From positions 1 to 38,788 of the forward strand of contig MLAK01001259.1 in NCBI GenBank assembly GCA_001839685.1: a stretch of 38,788 nt of DNA, in the 5' to 3' direction. Every line of letters starts with the position of its first letter. The first letter of the stretch is position 1. This document shows positions 37,771 to 38,788 of the stretch, piece after piece. Source of the DNA: Tritrichomonas foetus. Its lineage: Eukaryota; Parabasalia; Tritrichomonadida; Tritrichomonadidae. Position numbers and translations under genes: made by a program. The notes beneath the pieces were generated by a model. It did no database searches. It was not told where the DNA came from and saw only the letters and a program-made list of their open reading frames with translations.

Positions 37771-38319
37771 ATGCACCAAAGCGAATTTGGTCAGAATCAG
37801 AACACTAATTGGTCAAAATTCCAAATAAACTCGAGAAACAATTCTGAAGCGACGAATAAAATTGTATTTTGCGTGGAATACGAACAATTTGGAAATAATG
37901 ATAATTTTAAGCAGTTCGCATCAAATATTTATAGGAATTTTGATGATTCTGTTCACCTTTTTCTTTTGTCGGACAATACTTATATAATTGAATCAAAAAC
38001 AGATTTTCATAAAAATAATTTTTCGATTCCTCATTTCACTCAAATTGATGAGTCATATCAAATTTTGAAAACAACCCCAAAATTACTGTATCGAATTGAG
38101 AAAGAATCCAATTCTGTTGAAAATGTGATTCATTCCAGAAAGAAGGAAATCCAAATTTTAACGAAGAAGAAGGAAATTTTAAAGCAAGAAATAATTGACA
38201 TGAAAAAAGAAATTGATAGAATAAAAGAAGAAAAAGCTATTAATCGTATAAAAGGAGAAAAATTAAGGAATCATTTTTCCAAATTGATGGACGCACTTTA
38301 TCCTCCCTCAGAAACATAA
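37771..38319 (+). CDS. small head-plus-coiled-coil protein, unknown function
   Basis: The protein has 182 residues, starting at the ATG at 37771 (MHQSEFGQNQNTNWSKFQIN). An ATG ten bases earlier opens only a 15-codon frame (MTPNAPKRIWSESEH). Residues ~30-110 look like a small folded domain (KIVFCVEYEQFG..., SVHLFLLSDNTYIIES). Residues ~117-165 are a Lys/Glu/Ile-rich coiled coil (RKKEIQILTKKKEILKQEII, then DMKKEIDRIKEEKAINRIK). The end is ALYPPSET. The layout resembles the 178-residue protein at 8105, but I see no clear sequence similarity. No family is assigned. Confidence 0.6.
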   Translation: MHQSEFGQNQNTNWSKFQINSRNNSEATNKIVFCVEYEQFGNNDNFKQFASNIYRNFDDSVHLFLLSDNTYIIESKTDFHKNNFSIPHFTQIDESYQILKTTPKLLYRIEKESNSVENVIHSRKKEIQILTKKKEILKQEIIDMKKEIDRIKEEKAINRIKGEKLRNHFSKLMDALYPPSET

Positions 38320-38321
38320 AA

Positions 38322-38423
38322 ATGGCAGATAAACATGATCCACTCACGTACATAAGTGCCGGTGCTATTACCATGATCGAGAGAAGAATTGACATCAACG
38401 ATTTCACACTCTGCATGATTTGA
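38322..38423 (+). CDS. 33-residue ORF directly after the coiled-coil gene
   Basis: The ATG follows the previous stop codon by two bases (TAA-AA-ATG). The peptide MADKHDPLTYISAGAITMIE continues RRIDINDFTLCMI and then meets TGA at 38421-38423, at the start of the 17-bp tandem repeat. The peptide looks like the opening of a real protein, and its codons are less AT-rich than the spacer. It may be the 5' stub of a gene whose remainder was lost or replaced by the repeat array. With no family match, the call is weak. Confidence 0.3.
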   Translation: MADKHDPLTYISAGAITMIERRIDINDFTLCMI

Positions 38424-38522
38424 AGCTATGAATGATTTGAAGTTATGAATGATTTGAAGCTATGAATGATTTGAAGTTATAAATGATTTGAAGCTATGAA
38501 AGACTTGAAGTTATGAATGATT
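38417..38522. repeat. 17-bp tandem repeat, 6 copies in alternating pairs
   Basis: There are six head-to-tail copies of GATTTGAAGCTATGAAT or GATTTGAAGTTATGAAT from 38417 to 38518, plus GATT. C and T alternate at the tenth base in every copy, so the higher-order unit is 34 bp. Copies 4, 5 and 6 have single further changes. Confidence 0.9.
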
Positions 38523-38553
38523 AATGCATCATTTTACATGTACATTAATCCTC

Positions 38554-38640
38554 TGTATTAGGACCAAAAGTTCAGCCAGAAATTCATGAATCATTCACCT
38601 TTAACCAAGATTAATCTTTTTCAAGTTTGGTTGTAATGCA
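38554..38640 (+). mobile_element. MITE-like element, copy C
   Basis: The left end, TGTATTAGGACCAAAAGTTC followed by AGCCAGAAATT, matches the reverse complement of the right end of copy A at about 27 of 31 bases. The right end AAGTTTGGTTGTAATGCA (38623-38640) is the exact reverse complement of the first 18 bases of copy A's left end. The element is 87 bp. It shares ATTCACC with copy B. Confidence 0.6.
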
Positions 38641-38788
38641 GATGTATGATGTATAATATTATTTATGTATTCCAGTACCTGTTGCTTCACTTTGGAATGC
38701 TATTTTTTATTTATAAATGTGATTATTTTTTACACTTTCTTTCATCTTTTCAGAAAATTCAAATAAAATATTTTAAATAAATTAGCGG
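38641..38788. other. AT-rich end of the window
   Basis: No gene or repeat is seen in the final 150 bases. Confidence 0.4.

Noticed and set aside
1..38788. tRNA, rRNA or CRISPR array
   Set aside because: I found no cloverleaf with A and B boxes, no rRNA core sequence and no regularly spaced repeats with unique spacers. The two tandem arrays have no spacers.
1..38788. Spliceosomal introns
   Set aside because: I saw no convincing trichomonad-type GTAYGT...ACTAACACACAG pair. All intact genes read through in one frame.

Overview
The window looks like a piece of a parabasalid (trichomonad) nuclear genome, most likely Tritrichomonas. It is very AT-rich. Genes are intron-less as far as can be seen and lie on both strands. 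The NADH dehydrogenase 51 kDa protein carries a short hydrogenosome-type presequence, and initiator-like TCA-Py-T motifs sit just upstream of some start codons. Eukaryote-only families (RPS18, Piezo, MUS81, CCZ1-like, TMEM115, TMEM230, SERF) exclude a prokaryote. I cannot fix the species from sequence alone.

Layout, positions 1-14.8 kb: an exostosin-like glycosyltransferase (-), a TMEM230-like membrane protein (-), a secreted saposin-domain/GH125 alpha-mannosidase fusion (-) divergent from a secreted histidine acid phosphatase (+), ribosomal protein S18 (+), a small coiled-coil protein (+), a hydrogenosomal NuoF-type 51 kDa flavoprotein (-), a CCZ1/HPS4-like longin protein (-), and a MUS81-family protein that has lost its nuclease residues (-).

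Positions 14.9-29.4 kb: a furin/kexin-like membrane protein with a degenerate catalytic triad (+), a 2002-residue Piezo-type mechanosensitive channel (+), a SERF-like small basic protein (-), a coiled-coil protein (-), a basic Trp-motif protein (+) and a TMEM115-like rhomboid-fold Golgi protein (-). Intergenic spacers hold MITE-like inverted-repeat elements, tandem repeats and long T tracts.

Positions 29.4-38.8 kb are different and look decayed. There is a multiply frameshifted pseudogene, then a tandem-module sacsin/Hsp90-type ATPase gene broken by two in-frame TGA codons and one frameshift. All four ambiguous bases in the window fall in that gene. It is followed by a frameshifted antisense relic, a small coiled-coil gene, a 17-bp tandem repeat and another MITE-like copy. 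This is probably a multicopy, fast-turnover part of the genome, possibly collapsed in assembly.

The genes do not form an operon-like system. The links are thematic: lysosomal/secretory glycan and phosphate hydrolysis (GH125, acid phosphatase, exostosin, CCZ1-like, TMEM115-like) and hydrogenosomal energy metabolism. The most interesting items are the pseudonuclease MUS81, the saposin-GH125 fusion, the Piezo channel, the pseudo-kexin, the decayed sacsin-like gene, the MITE-like family, and an exactly repeated 11-mer that in four of five cases lies close upstream of a gene start.
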